Assembly: GCA_029747015.1 (NCBI GenBank)
Contig: JAKOGI010001346.1
Location: forward strand, 139,001-203,000
Length of the DNA: 64,000 bases
Direction: 5' to 3'
Source of the DNA: Carnegiea gigantea
Taxonomy: Eukaryota; Streptophyta; Magnoliopsida; Caryophyllales; Cactaceae
The notes below the pieces were generated by a model. That model saw only the letters and a program-made list of their open reading frames with translations, was not told the origin of the DNA and made no database searches. The position numbers and the translations under genes are program-made. Below, one piece after another: positions 1 through 11,759 of the stretch. Within the stretch, counting starts at the first letter, position 1. Each line of letters begins with the position of its first letter.

Positions 1-109
1 CCTTAAGTGAGATCGTCACTCTTAATCTACGTTATCCCCGGGGTATACGTACTTAATTTTTGGCCAAAACGTGTCTCAGCAGATAAACTCAAACTTCGAT
101 ATTGTCCTA

Positions 110-385
110 TGTAGGGCAACAGCTCACGCTAGGATAATCAGATCCTGAGTCCAATCCTCCTCAAGGTTTTCTTATGCGTCACACATCATAACTTATTTGG
201 GGAACAGCTCACACCAAGATAATTCATATCTTGAGTCCAGTTCCCAGGAACAGCTCACAACAAGGTAATTCATATCCTGAGTCAAGTTCCTAACATTTCT
301 TTGGGAGGAAATAGCTCATGCCATCTTCGCGCCCAGTTTCTAGGAACAGCTCACACCAAGATAATTTATATCTTGAGTCCAATTC
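110..385. repeat. Cluster of short palindromic repeats in the LTR
   Basis: At least four spaced copies of a module start with AACAGCTCAC and contain a short inverted repeat followed by TGAGTC. The commonest form is CAAGATA-ATTCA-TATCTTG, a perfect 7-bp stem. The first copy, near 130, has AGGAT-AATCAG-ATCCT instead, a different but still perfectly paired stem. The same cluster occurs in the other LTR. The function is unknown. Confidence 0.7.
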
Positions 386-529
386 CTAACCCTGGCCAAT
401 TGCCTAGCACTTTCTTAGCCTTTAAAAATGTATTTCATTTCTCTTTTTCAAATGCTTACTTTGCTGAAAACTTACTTTTTAACAAAACGACTATAATCTT
501 TCTAAATGCTTATAGCCCATTTTGTTTTT

Positions 530-1190
530 AATTTAGAAACTTCTTATAACCGTACTAACTCGTAAAACGACTTTACTTTTAACTTTAAAAGCTTCTTATA
601 AACGTAATACGCTTACTAATTTGTAAGGTGACTTTGTTTCTAGCTTAAAAGCTTTGTATAAACGTAATTAGTTTGCTAAATTGTAAAATGATTTCGTTTT
701 CAACTTAAAAGCTTCTTAATAAGGTAATACGTTTGTTAGTTTGTAAAACGACTTAGTTTTAAACTTACAAGCTTCTTATAAACGAAATAAGATTCGTTAA
801 CACATAAATCGGCTTCGTAAATAACTTAAAGGCTTCTTATAAACGTAAAATGTTTACTAAGTCATAAAACGACTTAGTTTCTAATTTAAATGCTTCGTAT
901 AAATGTAATAGGGTTGTTAAATCGTAAAACGACTTTGTTTTCAACTTAGAAGTTTCGTATAGACGTATTAAGTTTACTAAATTGTAAAATGATTCGTTTT
1001 CAACTTAGAAGCTGCATATAAATGTAATAAGGTTGCTAAATCATAAAACGACTTCGTTTTCAGCTTAAAAACTTCTTATAAATGTAAAACGATTGCTAAC
1101 TCATAAGGCGACTTCACTTTTTAGCTAAAAAGCTTCTTTTAAATGTAATACGTTTGCTAAATCGTAGATCGAAACTGGTTTGAGACATAA
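530..1190. repeat. About 11-copy tandem array, roughly 60-bp unit, in the left LTR
   Basis: From about 530 to 1190 the sequence repeats with a period close to 60. Each unit holds, in order, CTTCTTATAAACGTAATA, a GTTTGCTAA block, a CGTAAAACGACTTCGTTTT block and AACTTAAAAG. Units differ by substitutions and small indels. Because 60 is a multiple of three, open frames across the array encode approximately 20-residue repeats, which are unlikely to be a real protein. Confidence 0.85.
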
Positions 1191-3737
1191 CGTGCTTAGT
1201 TAATGTTTAATTCAAACTAAGTTCGAAATCGAAACCCATTTGAGACTTAAATACTTAGTTAGCAATAAATGCAAGCTAGTTTCGTTTGAAAATTCCTTTT
1301 CAACTTGAAAAGAGGTGCTTAAGCAAATTAAGACCTTCGATTGCTTTCAAGCTCATTATTATTCAAAACTTAACTCAAAATAATTAGTTAGCGTGTAATT
1401 CAAATTAGATTCGAAATAAAAACTTCAGTTGTCATTCTATAGCTCATTTCAATTCCTTTTAAACTCAAGAAGGGGGTACAAATAAACTAAAGGCTTAAAA
1501 CGCTCCCAAGCTTTCTACTATTCAAAAGCATAAAGCACTTGGCTCATTTATGAGGCAAACATCTCTTCATAAACTTTCTATGTAAATGCTTCTTGAAACA
1601 AAACGGTTTTACTAGCTCTTAACTCGAAATTTCATAGAGATTCAAGTAAGCAAATAGCATACAAATCAGCTAAACACACAATTAGCACCTTAAGATGCTC
1701 TTTTTCAGGTTGTCTAAATTCTTTTAAATGCAAGGAGAAGTCATACACTAACCGATGCCTTAAAACATTTTTGAACTCACTTTTAGTTTACTTTTAAACT
1801 TCCTAAACCTATCAACTATTCAGTCGAGTCACTAATTGAGCAGTTCGACGGTTTAGGACCTTTTTACACTTTAAACGTCCTAACACGTGAACAAACAACT
1901 GACAAACATAAAGATATTTACAAACGTCTAAAATGAACTTTCTAAATGACCTTTTCTTTTCAAAGACGTCTAAAGTTTCAGGAATCAATCACATAACATC
2001 ACATAGCATATTGGGGAAAAAGGATTCATATATAGCACATTCATACACTTCATATCCCAACTCATTAAGCCACACATGGCCTCGCAATCCACATGGTTGC
2101 GGCAATTCACAACCCTATCTCCCTTCTCACACAGCACCAACCACAAGAACCTCAAACCACTCAATAGTTCCACCTCAAAGCATCCAACTACCAAACTTGG
2201 TTCAATATTAACATGTACAAACCAACAATACATAAAACGATCGTACATAGGTATAATATTCAAGCTTAATAGCCAACTTAAGATTTAATATGCTAAACTG
2301 ATGCAAATAGAAACTTCAAGCGATATTTACCTTCTTGTTCACAAACCAATATATGTAGGCATAATATTTCCTTTGTAATTACCAAGAATAAACCATTAAC
2401 ATGCTCAAACTGACTTAGCCATAAGGTTTAGACATTATTTACTTTACACCACAATTACTTCACCCGTTCAACTAGCACCCCTAAGCATTAAATAGTCCTT
2501 CAGAAGCAACAACTGATGCCATAACAGCCAACTATCAGTATTCTATTTACTTTCGAATCCTTAATTTAATCGGTTTGTTCAAACATGCGTTTACTCAATA
2601 AGTGATTCACCAAAATCAATACCATACTTATAATTTCTTAATATCGATTCTAACTTCCCCAAATTGATTTCTAAACTTAGAATTATCATGCGTCAACTAA
2701 ACTTAGCTAAAATCGTTGGAAATTAATAGTAATTTAGGAGGAAAGGGACCCTCACCTCGATTCCAAGCTGGATGATCGTTCGAAGCTGCTAGGCTCGAGT
2801 TTAGGTGTTCGAACAACACCAACCCCTCAGCTTCTGCTCCCCATACACGAACAGAGCCCTAACTATGCCCAAATCATGCAAATCAAACCCCAATTTTGAC
2901 CCAAAACCTCACTCACAGACTTGAATTTAAGATAGATGCCTGAAGCTGTGAATTTTACTCCTAAATTAAAGAAGATTGAAGCCACTAGAAGCTAGATTGC
3001 ATGGCCAAGCTCAAGGCATGCGTTCGTGCTTCAAACCGTTGCCCAATTCCACTAAAAACGTGGCGACATCCTTCAAATTTTGCCCAGATTTTACAACGGT
3101 GGGCTTGTATGATGTTGGGGAGGTGAAATTTGAGGATTTTCGAGCAGAGGGAGGCAAAAATTTTGTGGGATTCTGGTGCTTGAGGTCGTGGGTGTGGAGA
3201 GGAGAAGAAGGAGATGTAGAAGTAGAGAGAAAAAGGTGAGTTCCTAGGGGGGTCACGTGAGGAGAAAGAAGTAGAGGGGGGGTATCGTATAATTTACCAA
3301 AATGCCCCTCCCTCACTTTAATTTTTTTGTTCCAAGCTGATTCATATTCGATACTGCTAGTCTAATTCGTAACCCGAATTCTAAACCCAAATCAATAATA
3401 TAATCCTTCATCAACTATTCGTTCCCAAACCTATCTAGGTTCGATTTAATAACATCGAACTGCTTCTAAGGTTGACAACCTAATTGTATTCGGGTTCCTA
3501 ATCGATTTAGTACTCATTAATAACCGTTAATAATACTTATTAAAAATCATCGAAAGATTTTCAAAACTAATAATAATAATAATAATAAGTGACAATAACA
3601 TCCTTTTTAATAAAATTAACGTTCACATAGGCACTTAGAAAATAATTTTCATTTATATCGCTAATAAAATACGGTTTTTATAACGTAAAAAGGCGTGACG
3701 AACAGCTTAGCAGAAAATAAGGTAAGCGGGCCTTGCA

Positions 3738-3754
3738 CTGTCCCCCCCTTAAAA
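3738..3754 (-). promoter_or_regulatory. Polypurine tract of the gag-only element
   Basis: On the minus strand this reads TTTTAAGGGGGGGACAG and abuts the first base of the 3' LTR. Its position and purine content fit the primer for plus-strand DNA synthesis in LTR elements. Confidence 0.8.
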
Positions 3755-4099
3755 GAATTTTGTCCTCGAAATTACTTAGTTGGAGGAAATAAATGGGGTA
3801 CTTCACCCGCATTGCTTTCACAATCCACGCCACTTTGTGCTTAGTTATTCATTCTGCCTTCACCATAGCATCCCATCCTTGGATTCCTACTTGAACCAAA
3901 TCATCAGGGAGCGCTCTTCCTTGCACTATAACAACTTGATATCAACAAGTATGATTGGTATAGCAAATAATCTTTAAGGAAGAGATCATGAAATGTTGCA
4001 TATACATCTCATAAGGTTTACTAACAAGTTCCTTTGTAATTCAAGAATGACAGGCGGGCGAGCAGTACTAGAATGACGGAGTGGGGGCATAAAGTTGGT

Positions 4100-5111
4100 T
4101 GTCAAGAGAATACCTGACCTTGTATTGGCAGGTTCCCAAGTCTCTTTTCCCTTCTAGCTAAGCGTCCGACTGCTAGTTTGTGGCTTCTGGTTGCTTTTAC
4201 TGTCCCCTGAGGGAGTGCCAATGATCTGGCAATCTCATTGTGCCACTGGCTTGATTCCCATTCTGGATCTCTGAGTGTGACCCCGACTATTCCATGTGAC
4301 CCTTGGGCAATTAGTGGTTTTGTGACCCATATCACCACATTCAAAACATGAGCCCGTAAAGCTTCTGCATGCGCTAGGGTGCTGACGTCCGCACTGGCCA
4401 CAGGTTTTCCTTGGTTTACATTAGACGGCTTGCTTTTCCTTATCCTATTTTATCTCAGATTTAAACTGTTTAAAGTTTCTGCTTCCTTAGGAATTGGATT
4501 CTCCAGGGCCAATTTCCCTCTTTGCTCGGATTTTTATTTGTTTTCAATCTTGGTCTCATTTATGACGTGGGCTACCTTCACAGCCCTCTGGTACATTTCT
4601 TGAAAGTTGGTATATGTGTATCCTACTATTATCTGCTTTATTCCTCCTTTTAATCCCTATTCAAGTGGTCCATTCTCATTTCTTCGGTGGCCACCTGATT
4701 TGAAGTAAATCGGCTCAGCTCATTGAACTTCACCGCATATTCCATCACGCTCATTTCTCCTTGTTTCAAGCATAAAACCTCCCGTTCTTTAACCCTTCTT
4801 ACGTCTCGAGGATAATATTGAGCATCCATTAAGGCTTTCAGTTGGTTCCAGGTTAAAACCGATTCAGCTACCTTAGGTTTCGCTGTTCTCCACCAAAATT
4901 CAGCTTCTTTTTCAAATTGGTAAGCAGCTAGGTGCACCTTGAACTTCTCATGGCACTCCATGATCTCAAATAAGTTTTCCATTCTCCGAAGCCACTCCTT
5001 ATATACCATTGGGTCAGTTCCACCTTCAAACTTGGGAGGTTGAAGCTTATTAAATTGACATATCATCTCCATGGTAGTTGGTTCTGGTATGAGTTCGTGT
5101 CGAGGAGGCAT
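4100..5111 (-). pseudogene. gag: Gypsy gag polyprotein, frameshifted
   Basis: The first 153 codons from the ATG at 5111 are open. They show the Gypsy capsid-type retrotransposon gag domain: PPKFEGGTDP near residue 27, a W-L-x2-M-E block, FWW around residue 72, and YYPRDVRRVKE near residue 100. The frame then closes near 4650. In another frame, 4348-4307 encodes a perfect CCHC zinc knuckle, CFECGDMGHKTTNC, so at least one frameshift separates capsid from nucleocapsid. No protease follows; non-coding sequence leads to the polypurine tract. In family terms gag forms the virus-like particle and binds element RNA. This copy is not expected to work as it stands. Confidence 0.85.
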
Positions 5112-5775
5112 CTGTCATATAATTACACAAGGAATCACTTAGTTCTAATTTCAACTAGGATGAACTTCCTAAGTTAATAAAATGATTTGCAAATGGCGAG
5201 AGTTGTTATGAATAACCCCAAGCCTAGTTCAGTTCAACCTTCATATAGTCATACGCGCATATCACATCTTATCCAAAGGAAATACACGTGCATGCTTACA
5301 CAAACTAGTGAGTCTATAACGCTTGGTCAGCACCAACTACACTAATTTCGTTGAACACTGATAGCGTGACTTAGGAGTCACGGGAGATCTCATCATCCTA
5401 GCGGCTCATAATTTAAGGAAAATAAACTAAAAGGGTTTACATTCCAACATACGGCTCACATTTATCCGATTGGCTTAAGCGGATCACACAAAAGTCAATC
5501 AATCAAGTCAACCGGCACATTAGGAACATATTTGCATCAATGGTGCACCCCTACGTCACTTCAAGGTGGGGGGAAAGCTACTTGACTCTTATACTAACAC
5601 ATAATTTTCCCCTCTTAGTCAAGCGACTTACTCGAGCCACACATAAGCCACAAATGTCCATACTATAAGGCACACTTGCACACAAAGGAGGCATATGTCA
5701 GATAATCACAAAGTATTCCTAGACGACTAGATGAAATGCAAGACTCAGGTCGCGGCCTATGGTCGTAGGACCTTT

Positions 5776-5787
5776 GCTCTGATACCA
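5776..5787 (-). promoter_or_regulatory. Primer-binding site for initiator tRNA-Met
   Basis: The minus strand reads TGGTATCAGAGC, the standard plant iMet primer-binding site, four bases inside the LTR edge at 5792. It fixes the orientation of the element and the LTR boundary. The stretch 5112-5775 is untranslated leader with no gene seen. Confidence 0.9.
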
Positions 5788-7202
5788 TCAATGTAACACC
5801 CCCAGCCCCTAGGGTCAGAAGCGTTACGTTTTCTTACTTCTTACTTAATTGGTGGGATGAAATGGACAGAGTTTCGCCTATAAACTGATCATTTCCTAGG
5901 CTAAAAGCCTTACAACAAACCCCCGCATGGAATGGAAACATATAAGACTTCTAGAACAAGCTCAACGGCTACACGCCGGAGTTCACAGCTCTACGGGACA
6001 CTCGCCCGGAGCACACCAACCATAAAGTTCATTAAGAGAGAAGAAAATCAAATATACAACTCAACGGTTTACACAACCGGAGTACTGGGGTTTACATCCC
6101 AAAACACAGCTAGTTTCAACTAAAGACATCTAACCAATCAGATGGTTGGCTCACATGACCATACAGAGCGACTCATAAACAGTATGCATTATATGAGCTA
6201 GAAAACTTAGTTTACAACATTTATAAACTAGGAATATGTTACATTACATCGTTAAACACATGAACCTACTTATATATGTCACACATAACTCTTTTTCAAG
6301 CGGGGCTAATCTCCAGCTCAGTGTAAGTAGCTTGACTTCCACCTGTTATAATAGAAGCCTGGGGAAAAAGGGGGAAGAGTAATGGGGTGAGCAACCACAC
6401 GCTCAATGAGAATTCCCCTATTCCTTAAAACCCAAAATAGTTGCAAGCAATAATACTAATAATAGCTACATATCACGCATTCATACTTTACTATCATATT
6501 AGGCAATCATAGTTCTCAAGAATACATCATTCCAACCACTCAACTCCATTCTAGGCCCTCAATGATCAAACTTCCCTACTAGCAGGCATTCAGGTATATA
6601 AACAAGTATGCAAGAAGGACTAGATACAAAGGCCTTCAAACTCACTTTTGAAAACATAGTGACTCTCGATAAGTGCCAAGAATGGTTTATAATCTACATA
6701 AACTCCTTTAAAGCTTATAATTCTTTCTAAAAATGCTCAAAACATCTAATATGGTAAGAAAGACTTGGCAAGAAATGTTCTTTCATGGAATATGTGCATT
6801 GAAAAGCTTGAATGTACGATGCGTTACTAAGATGTAACTATACTTCATTTGGAATTTCATCCAAACTATATTCAGAACACATTCATAAAATACATATAGG
6901 TTACGTGCATTAGAAAGCTTTCTTCTTTTCATAAAAATGCTTTGCTTGGCCTCTTGAGGCTCGTGTTACTTTAAAAGAACTTCCTTTCTTTCTTGAACTG
7001 CTTAGAATGGAAAAAGGCAAACTTCCTTTTTATCGGGAACTTACTTATAACATAAAAACATCTTATTGTTCTGGCTAGGGAGGTCAACACCGCCCTTAAG
7101 TGAGATCGTCACTCTTAATCTACGTTATCCCCGGGGTATACGTACTTAACTTTTGGCCAAAACGCGTCTCAGCATATAAACTCAAACTTCGATATTGTCC
7201 TA

Positions 7203-7480
7203 TGTAGGGCAATAGCTCACACTAGGATAATCAGATCCTGAGTCCAGTCCTCCTCAAGGTTTTCTTATGCGTCACACATCATAACTTATTTGGGGAACAG
7301 CTCACACCAAGATAATTCATATCTTGAGTCCAATTCCCAGGAACAGCTCACAACAAGATAATTCATATCCTGAGTCAAGTTCCTAACATTTCTTTAGGAG
7401 GAAATAGCTCATGCCATCTTCGCGCCCAGTTTCCAGGAACAGCTCACACCAAGATAATTTATATCTTGAGTCCAGTTCCT
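7203..7480. repeat. Cluster of short palindromic repeats, second LTR copy
   Basis: This is the counterpart of the cluster at 110-385, with the same spacing and the same two stem types (AGGAT/ATCCT near 7223 and CAAGATA/TATCTTG near 7312 and 7450). Confidence 0.7.
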
Positions 7481-7609
7481 AACCCTGGCCAATTGCCTAG
7501 CACTTTCTTAGCCTTTAAAAATGTATTTCATTTCTCTTTTTCAAATGCTTACTTTGCTGAAAACTTACTTTTTAACAAAACGACCATAATCTTTCTAAAT
7601 GCTTATAGC

Positions 7610-8270
7610 CCATTTCGTTTTTAATTTAGAAACTTCTTATAAATGTACTAACTCGTAAAACGACTTCACTTTTAACTTAAAAGCTTCTTATAAACGTAGT
7701 ACGTTTACTAATTCTTAAAATGACTTCGTTTCTAGCTTCAAAGCTTCGTATAAACGTACTTAGTTTGCTAAATCGTAAAACGATTTCGTTTTCAACTTAA
7801 AAGCTTCTTAATAATGTAATACGTTTGTTAGTTTGTAAAATGACTTAGTTTTAAACTGATAAGCTTCTTATAAACTAAATAAGATTTGTTAACATGTAAA
7901 TCGGCTTTGTAAATAACTTAAAGGCTTCTTATAAATGTAAAATGTTTACTAAATCGTAAAACGACTTAGTTTCTAACTTAAATGCTTCGTATAAATGCAA
8001 TAGGGTTGCTAAATTGTAAAATGACTTCGTTTTCAACTTAGCAGCTTTGTACAGACATATTAAGTTTACTAAATCATAAAACGATTTCGTTTTCAACTTA
8101 GAAGCTACATGTAAATGTAATAAGGTTGCTAAATCGTAAAATGACTTCATTTTTAGCTTAAAAACTTCTTATAAATGTTAAACGATTGCTAACTCATAAG
8201 GCGACTTCACTTTTTAGCTAAAAAGCTTCTTTTAAACGTAATACGTTTGCTAAATCAAAGATTGAAACTC
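7610..8270. repeat. Tandem array, roughly 60-bp unit, in the right LTR
   Basis: Same array as at 530-1190, in the second LTR copy. A minus-strand open frame at 7929-8150 translates it into a 20-residue repeat with core KSFYDL. The match of copy number and order between the LTRs indicates the array existed before insertion, since both LTRs are copied from one template. Confidence 0.85.
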
Positions 8271-10823
8271 GTTTGAGACATAACGTGCTTAGTTAACGTT
8301 TAATTCAAACTAGGCTCGAAATCGAAACCCATTTGAGACTTAAATACTTAGTTAGCAATAAATGCAAGCTAGATTCATTTGAAAATTCCTTATCAACTCG
8401 AAGAGAGGTGCTTAAACAAATTAAGACCTTCGATTGCTTTCAAGCTCATTATTATTCAAAACTTAACTTAAAATAATTAGTTAGCATGTAACTCAAATTA
8501 GATTCGAAATAAAAACTTCAGTTGTCTCATTTCAATTCCTTTTAAACTCAAGAAGGGTGTATAAATAAACTAAAGGCTTAAAACGCTCCTAAACTTGCTA
8601 CTATTCAAAAATTTAAAGCACTTGGCTCATTTATGAGGCAAACATCTCTTCATAAACTTTCTATGTAAATGCTTCTTGAAACGTAACGGTTTTACTAGCT
8701 CTTAACTCGAAATTTCATAGAGACTCAAGTAAGCAAATAGCATACAAATCAGCTAAACACACAATTAGCACCTTAAGATACGCCTTTTCGGGTTGTCCAA
8801 ATTCTTTAAAACGCAAGGAGAAGTCATACACTATCTGATGCCTTAAAACATTTTCGAACTCACTTTTAGTTTGCTTTTAAACTTTCTAAACCTATCAACT
8901 ATTCACTCGAGTGACTAACTGAGCAGTTCGACGGTTTAGGACCTTTTTACACTTTAGACATCCTGACACGCGAATAAACAACTGATAAACATAAAAGTAT
9001 TTTCAAATGTTTAAAACAAACTTTCTAAATGACCATTTCTTTTTAAAGACGTCTAAAGTTTCAGGAATCAATCACATAACGTCACATAGCATATTGGGGA
9101 AAAAGGTTTCACATATAGCACATTCATACGCTTCATATCACAACTCATTAAGCCACACATGGCCTCGCAATCGACACGATTGCGGTAATTCACAACCTTA
9201 TCTCCCTCCTCACACAGCACCGACCACAAGAACCTCACGCCACTCAATAGTTCCACCTTAAACCGTCCAACTACCAAGCTCGGTTCAATATTGACATGCA
9301 CAAACCAACAACACATAAAACAATCGTACATAGGTATAATATTCATACTTAATAGCCAACTTAAGATTTAACATGCTAACTGATGCAAATAGAAACTTCA
9401 AGCGATATTTACCTTCTTGTTCGCAAACCAATATATGTAGACATAGTACTTCCTTTGTAATTACCAAGAATAAACCATTAACATGCTCAAACTGACTTAA
9501 CCATAACGTTTAGACATTATTCAGTTTGCACCACAATTACTTCAACCGTCCAACTAGCACCCTAGGCCTTAAATAGTCCTTCAAAACTGACAACTGATGC
9601 AACAACAGCCCACTATCAACATTCTATTTACTTTCGAATCCTCAATTTAATCGGTTTGTTCAAAGATGTGTTTACTCAACGACCGATTTACCAAAATCAA
9701 TACCATACTTATAATTTCTCAATATCAATTCTAACTTCTCCAAATTAATTTCTAAACTTAGAATTATCATGCATCAACTAAACTTGGCTAAAATCGTTGG
9801 AAATTAATAGTAATTTAGGAGGAAAGGAACCCTCACTCGATTCCAAGCCGAACGATCGTTCGAAGCTACTAGGCTCGACTCTAGGTGTTTGAACAGCACC
9901 AACCCCTCAGCTCATGCTCACCACGTATGAATAGAACCCTAACCGTGCCCAAATCATGCAAATCGAACCCCAATTTTGAACCAAAACCTCACTCACTGAC
10001 TTGAATTTGAGATAGATGCCTAAAGCTGTGAATTTTACTCCCAAATTAAAGAAGATGGAAGCCACTAGAAGCTAGATTGCATGGCCAAGCTCAGGGCATG
10101 CGTTCGTGCTTCAAACTGCCGCTCAATTCAACCAAAAACATGGTGACATCCTTCGAATTTTGCCAAGAGTTTGCAACGGTGGGCTTGTATGATGTTGGGG
10201 AGGTGAAATTTAAGGATTTTCGAGTAGAGGGAGGCAAAAATTTGGTGGGATTCTTGTGCTTGAGGTCATGGGTGTGGAGAGGAGAATAAGGAGATGTAGA
10301 AGTAGAGAGAAAAAGGTGAGTTCCTAGGGGGGTCGCGTGAGGAGGAAGAAGGAGAGGGGGGTATCGTGTAATTTACCAAAATGCCCCTCCCTCACTTTAA
10401 TTTTTTTGGTCCCAAGCTGATTCATATTCGATATTACTAGTCTAATTTGTAGCCCGAATTCTAAACCCAAATCGATAATATAATCCTTTATCAACTATTC
10501 ATTCCCAAACCTATCTAGGTTCGATTTAATAACATCGAACTGCTTCTAAGGTTGACAACCTAATCGTATTCGGGTTCCTAATCGATTTAGTATTCGTTAA
10601 TAACCGTTAATAACGCTTATTAATAATCATCGAAAGATTTTCAAAACTAATAATTATATTAATAATAATAATCAGTGATAATAGCATCCTTTTTAATAAA
10701 ATTAACGTTCATATAGGCACTTAGAAAATAATTTTCATCCATATCGCTAATAAAATACGGTGTTTATAATGTAAAAAGGCGTGACGAACTGCTTAACAGA
10801 AAATAAGATACGCGGGCCTTACA

Positions 10824-11759
10824 GCATACTCATCTAGATGTCCTTTTGTGAAACACTACCGTGAACCTATGTGTTTTGAAGCATGAGCATAACCTGATGT
10901 AAAATGTAAAGCTCACGAAAGCCCATATAGTTACTCAGGTTTGTTATGCACGATCATTCAGGTGTCTTGTGAATAATTTGTTTAGTAAATGCACTTCTTC
11001 GTATTTGCTTAACTTAAGTTTGGTTTGGCATGCGACTAAATTAGCCGAATGATTTAACTTATATAATACATAGCATGGTATGACCTCTGAGTCATTATTT
11101 GCAATCTGTGAATTCTTTAATCTCATGTTATAGCTGAATAACTGCATACACACGTATTTAAAGCATGATGAGGCAACAATAAGAATTTGCATTCGCATGT
11201 TCTTGCCCTTGTATTCTATGTTTAACCGGATGACATAAATGCTTAGAGTTGAATTCTTAACTCTAAACTTATCAAGGAAGTAATGTTAGACAATGAATAA
11301 CATAGATCGTATAAGTCCCAGGATGTGACATGATTAAGTTACTTTATACTGTACTCTATACGATGGTAGTGTACTAAAGTGATGCTATGTGATGCCCTTA
11401 TTTCTCTCGTGTGTTATAGGAGTCTCCAAGGTAACCATTTTGATCCTAAAAGTGGCTTGAACTCATGTTTTAGAATGAAACTACCTGTATATGGCCTTGA
11501 GATGTTATGACCCAATTGTCATACCTTTAGATGCCAATTCATAGCGACGCATACACATAGAGTTAATGACAATGCGCATAGTGTCTACATAATTGAGGGT
11601 CTGTGTTCACTTTACATAAGCTTAATATGGCTTCCACGCCAACTCATTTGCCGCTCTTATGTGCGATTGCCCTCGGCGCTTAAATAGAGTGAGTAAATGC
11701 TCAATGAGGATTGGTGAGGAGGAGAATAGACTCCATAAGCTTCTTTTAAGCGGGAAGAG
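10824..11759 (+). mobile_element. Internal 3' tail of a second, plus-strand LTR element
   Basis: This lies between the end of the first element and the second LTR and ends in a purine-rich run, TTTTAAGCGGGAAGAG (11744-11759), directly before TGTAATAC, as a polypurine tract should. No protein is recognisable. The rest of this element would lie left of the first element, outside the window, which suggests the first element inserted here. Confidence 0.6.

Larger units (their letters stand above)
1..3737 (-). repeat. 3' LTR of the gag-only element (truncated by window start)
   Basis: This copy matches 7094-10823 almost collinearly, with base 1 corresponding to 7094. On the minus strand it begins TGCAAGGCCCG, a one-base change from TGTAAGGCCCG in the other LTR. 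It carries an approximately 60-bp tandem array and a cluster of palindromic repeats, both shared with the other copy. It has short ORFs but none shows a recognisable protein, and those overlapping the repeats simply translate the repeats. Confidence 0.85.
1..10823 (-). mobile_element. Non-autonomous Ty3/Gypsy-type LTR retrotransposon, gag only
   Basis: Two long direct repeats (1-3737 and 5792-10823) flank only about 2.05 kb of internal DNA. Read on the minus strand the order is 5' LTR, iMet primer-binding site (5787-5776), gag with a CCHC zinc knuckle, polypurine tract (3754-3738), 3' LTR. The LTR termini are TGTAAGG and GTTACA, and TG...CA ends are normal for LTR elements. No protease, reverse transcriptase, RNase H or integrase is visible inside. 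The structure matches what is called a terminal-repeat element with gag (TR-GAG), which would depend on a full-length partner for transposition. The left LTR is truncated by the window start, so the target-site duplication cannot be tested; the right flank begins GCATA. The two LTRs differ at several positions per 100 bases, so the insertion is not recent. Superfamily assignment rests on gag similarity. Confidence 0.85.
5792..10823 (-). repeat. 5' LTR of the gag-only element, about 5.03 kb
   Basis: Read on the minus strand it runs from TGTAAGGCCCG at 10823 to GTTACA at 5792, directly followed by TTGA and the primer-binding site. About 5 kb is long for a plant LTR. The last 500 bases on this strand share segments with the end of the LTR at 11760-14787, for example around 6065-6175 versus 14410-14510, showing the two families are related. 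The copy holds the 60-bp array (about 7610-8270) and the palindromic cluster (about 7203-7480). No coding capacity was found. Confidence 0.85.

Noticed and set aside
530..1190. Possible CRISPR array because of regular repeats
   Set aside because: The whole unit repeats, with no unique spacers, no cas genes, and it lies inside a plant LTR.
1933..2288. Overlapping ORFs on both strands within the LTR, repeated at 9007-9346
   Set aside because: They lie in the duplicated LTR, differ in length and ends between the two copies, and show no protein similarity.
7929..8150. Minus-strand 73-codon ORF with internal 20-residue repeats
   Set aside because: It is a translation of the 60-bp tandem array; the other LTR copy is interrupted, so no protein is supported.
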